DNA of 53,432 bases from Candidatus Kuenenia stuttgartensis (GTDB lineage Bacteria; Planctomycetota; Planctomycetia; Planctomycetales; Planctomycetaceae), in assembly GCA_945906725.1 (NCBI GenBank), contig CAMDRI010000014.1:1-53432 (forward strand). The letters are read 5' to 3'. The notes beneath the pieces are model-generated. The model was not told the origin of the DNA. It saw only the letters and a list, made by a program, of their open reading frames with translations, and did no database searches. The position numbers were made by a program, and so were the translations under genes. Below, piece by piece: positions 51,552-53,432 of this stretch. The stretch's first letter is position 1, and each line of letters begins with the position of its first letter.

Positions 51552-53432
51552 TTACTTCTTCGGCGTCTCGGCCACTTTCTTCTTCGACATGCTCTTCGTG
51601 TACCGCTCGAACGACTCGCGAATCTCTGCCGGAGGCGGCCGGCGCACCGGGCCGATGCCGTCACCCGTCTGCTTGTCTTTGGTCGTGTCGTCGCGTCTTT
51701 GAGTCTTCTCGGTCAGGTTGAGATTCTTCAGCATCTCCTCGAACTGACGCTGCCGAGCCTTCGCTTGCGGCGAATCGTCGTCCGCCTTGGCTTCGAGTTC
51801 CTTCTGCATCCGTTCGACAAACTTTTTCATCTGCTCTTCGTTCCAGCCGAGTTCGTCGAGCAATTCTTGATCGACCTCACCACGCTCAATGTCCTTCTGC
51901 AACCGCTTGAGCACCAGGTTCGCCGCTTCCTTGGTGAACTCCTCATTCGCCTCTGCCGGTGTCTCCGAGTTACTTCCAGATCCGGACGAACTCTTCGGAG
52001 CACTGGGGTCTCCCGGCTGACCGGGACTACCACTGCCCGGAGTTGAACCGGGCTTGCTCTTGGGTGATCCAGGTTTCGAGTCACCGGGCTTCGAGTCACC
52101 GGGCTTCGAGTCACCAGGCTTCGAGTCACCAGGCTTCGAGTCACCAGGCTTCGAGTCACCGGGCTTCGAGTCACCGGGCTTCGAGTCACCGGGTTTCGAG
52201 TCACCGGGTTTCGAGTCACCAGGTTTCGAGTCACCAGGTTTCGAGTCACCAGGTTTCGAGTCACCGGGCTTCGAGTCACCGGGCTTCGAGTCACCATTCG
52301 GGTTTGGTTTCTGCGATGACGAACTCTGCTGATCGTTTTTCTTCGGCAAGCGACCATGCCGCTTTTCGTTCTGTGCAATCTTTTCGAGAGCCTCTTGATC
52401 CTGAGTGCCGTCATTCTTCAATGACTGCTTGCCGTCGGCCGCGTTGCCTTGCTCGCCGGGCTTGTCCGATTTCCCGTCGCTGCCCGTTTCGGACTTCTTG
52501 CCCTCGCCATCCTTTTGAGTCTTGCCAGTGCCACCCTTCTCGCCTTTCGAGTTTTTGTCCTCTTGTTGCTGCTGGTCCTTCTGCTGTGGCTGCTCCTTGT
52601 TGGCGTCGTCTTTGTCTTTTGGCTGCTCAGGTTCATTCGGATCGCGAGGCGGCTGATTCGGCGAATTGCCAAGATCAGACGGCGGCGGATCGTTCGCTTG
52701 GTCGTTGTTCTTGGAGGCTTCGTCGAGGCGTTGTTGTTGCTCCTTCTTTTGTTCGTTGAGCTGCTTTTTGGCCTCCTCTTTGGTGACCTTGTCTTTGATC
52801 GTGATCTCGATGGGCGGCGTTTGCGCTTTTCCGTGTTCCGGCATTCGATTGTCTTGGGCTTCGACCCAAATCCGAATCTTGTCGCCGGGCTTGAGACGTA
52901 ACTGTTCCAATGCGAAATCGTACTTCATGGCGACTTCTTGTCTTTGATCTTTCCTGTCACTCCCGTCGAAGAGCGACTCACTCCATTTAGCTTTATCGCC
53001 CTCTTTTGCAGCCCCCTCCCCATTGCCAATTTCCAGCGTGACATGCGTCAGCTTGAAGTCTTGATCGCGAGCGACGACGACCAACGGGATCGTTGCGTTC
53101 GCGGGGACTTCGAGGTTCGTCGTGGGATCGATCAACACGACTTGCGGCTTTTGATCGACGCGGACGTTGATCGGATATACCGCTGGCTTGGGATCGGGAG
53201 TGTCTTCCGCGTCCCACACCTTGATGCGGTAGAACTTCGGGGACTTGCCGTCCCGTTCTCGCGGATTGACTCGCCATTCGACGCGGAGTCGTTTGCCACT
53301 CTCTTCAATCTTGGGCGAAGGGCCGTCGTAGGAACTCGCAAAATCCTCGGTGTCGTCGAACTCCAACTTAGCTCGCTTCACCGATACATTGGTCGCGGCG
53401 GTGATCGTGATGGCGGTCCGTTCCCAGACGTC
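51552..53432 (-). CDS. Large charged protein with coiled coil and (KPGDS) repeats, partial
   Basis: The frame stays open to the right edge of the window, so the start lies outside it. The visible 626 residues begin with beta-rich Ig-like modules (VEWRVNPRERDGKSPKFYRIKVWDAED, PINVRVDQKPQVVLID, TIPLVVVARDQDFKLTHVTLEIG). A Gln/Glu/Lys coiled coil follows (EEAKKQLNEQKKEQQQRLDE), then a long polar stretch, a tandem KPGDS repeat, and a helical C-terminus (LVLKRLQKDIERGEVDQELLDELGWNEEQMKKFVERMQKEL). This layout resembles large planctomycete membrane-anchored DUF4175-like proteins, where N-terminal helices precede it. The function is unknown. Confidence 0.75.
   Translation of the reverse strand, partial: DVWERTAITITAATNVSVKRAKLEFDDTEDFASSYDGPSPKIEESGKRLRVEWRVNPRERDGKSPKFYRIKVWDAEDTPDPKPAVYPINVRVDQKPQVVLIDPTTNLEVPANATIPLVVVARDQDFKLTHVTLEIGNGEGAAKEGDKAKWSESLFDGSDRKDQRQEVAMKYDFALEQLRLKPGDKIRIWVEAQDNRMPEHGKAQTPPIEITIKDKVTKEEAKKQLNEQKKEQQQRLDEASKNNDQANDPPPSDLGNSPNQPPRDPNEPEQPKDKDDANKEQPQQKDQQQQEDKNSKGEKGGTGKTQKDGEGKKSETGSDGKSDKPGEQGNAADGKQSLKNDGTQDQEALEKIAQNEKRHGRLPKKNDQQSSSSQKPNPNGDSKPGDSKPGDSKPGDSKPGDSKPGDSKPGDSKPGDSKPGDSKPGDSKPGDSKPGDSKPGDSKPGDSKPGDSKPGSPKSKPGSTPGSGSPGQPGDPSAPKSSSGSGSNSETPAEANEEFTKEAANLVLKRLQKDIERGEVDQELLDELGWNEEQMKKFVERMQKELEAKADDDSPQAKARQRQFEEMLKNLNLTEKTQRRDDTTKDKQTGDGIGPVRRPPPAEIRESFERYTKSMSKKKVAETPKK
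52071..52295 (-). repeat. Tandem repeat, 15 copies of 15 bp
   Basis: Fifteen back-to-back units of the form TCACCGGGCTTCGAG (plus strand) encode the pentapeptide KPGDS on the minus strand. Units differ only at two sites (TCACCg/a and GGc/tTTC), and neighbouring units share variants (runs of CCAGGC, CCGGGT, CCAGGT). That indicates recent local duplication by slippage or unequal recombination. Confidence 0.95.

Noticed and set aside
52054..52332. Plus-strand GFESP pentapeptide-repeat ORF
   Set aside because: It is the complement of the KPGDS tandem repeat; 15-bp periodicity keeps it open.

Overview
The window looks like a chromosomal segment of a planctomycete (phylum Planctomycetota, probably order Planctomycetales). 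The signs are secreted proteins with the DWPQWRG beta-propeller start, a giant surface protein with a LEPR-XLL-like N-terminus, FG-GAP and (KPGDS)n proteins, an OFA-type MFS transporter with extra loops, scattered housekeeping operons, and many short palindromic repeats at gene ends. No rRNA, tRNA, CRISPR array, intact transposase or prophage was recognised.

Layout. 1-2000: the end of an RTX-repeat surface protein that seems frameshifted, one unrecognised gene and a degenerate stretch resembling the tail of a planctomycete integrase-like ORF. 2073-9775: mostly minus-strand metabolic and envelope genes (exported isochorismatase-like hydrolase, truA, OFA transporter, FG-GAP protein, a hypothetical gene, serine hydrolase, STAS protein), with palindromic repeats between them. 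9853-16489: a long minus-strand run with pheA, tpiA, secG, yicC, gmk, rpoZ, msrB and a PQQ-type propeller. 16842-18749: dnaK on the plus strand, preceded by a consensus sigma-54 promoter and two matching upstream dyads. 18877-26889: minus strand again, with a WaaP-like pseudokinase next to hldE, then rpmF-plsX-fabD (ribosome and lipid synthesis), a hydroxyacid-oxoacid transhydrogenase and an M28 peptidase. 27088-30722: a small Tyr-rich secreted protein, a THUMP-like methyltransferase and a fused MFS/spermidine synthase. 30897-36431: plus strand, with a thioesterase, ftsK (carrying a mobile palindromic repeat in frame), a ribbon-helix-helix antitoxin with a nonsense-mutated RelE-type toxin, then a short leader ORF, an RbfA-like KH protein and RtcB RNA ligase. 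36476-53432: class III aminotransferase, NAD-binding epimerase, a 2397-residue surface protein with lectin, PATR, cadherin and Calx-beta modules, gamma-glutamyltransferase, WD40 lipoprotein, pfkB kinase, and a partial coiled-coil protein with a 15 x 15-bp tandem repeat.

The most interesting candidate is the two-gene RbfA-like/RtcB cassette. The genes overlap by 8 bp and sit behind a possible leader peptide and next to a broken ribosome-dependent RNase toxin locus. It reads as an RNA-repair module in which a 16S-rRNA-binding KH protein could direct RtcB to damaged 30S subunits. The second theme is the palindromic repeats: at least eight families or copies, several of which supply the TAG stop codon of the neighbouring gene, and one of which is translated inside ftsK.
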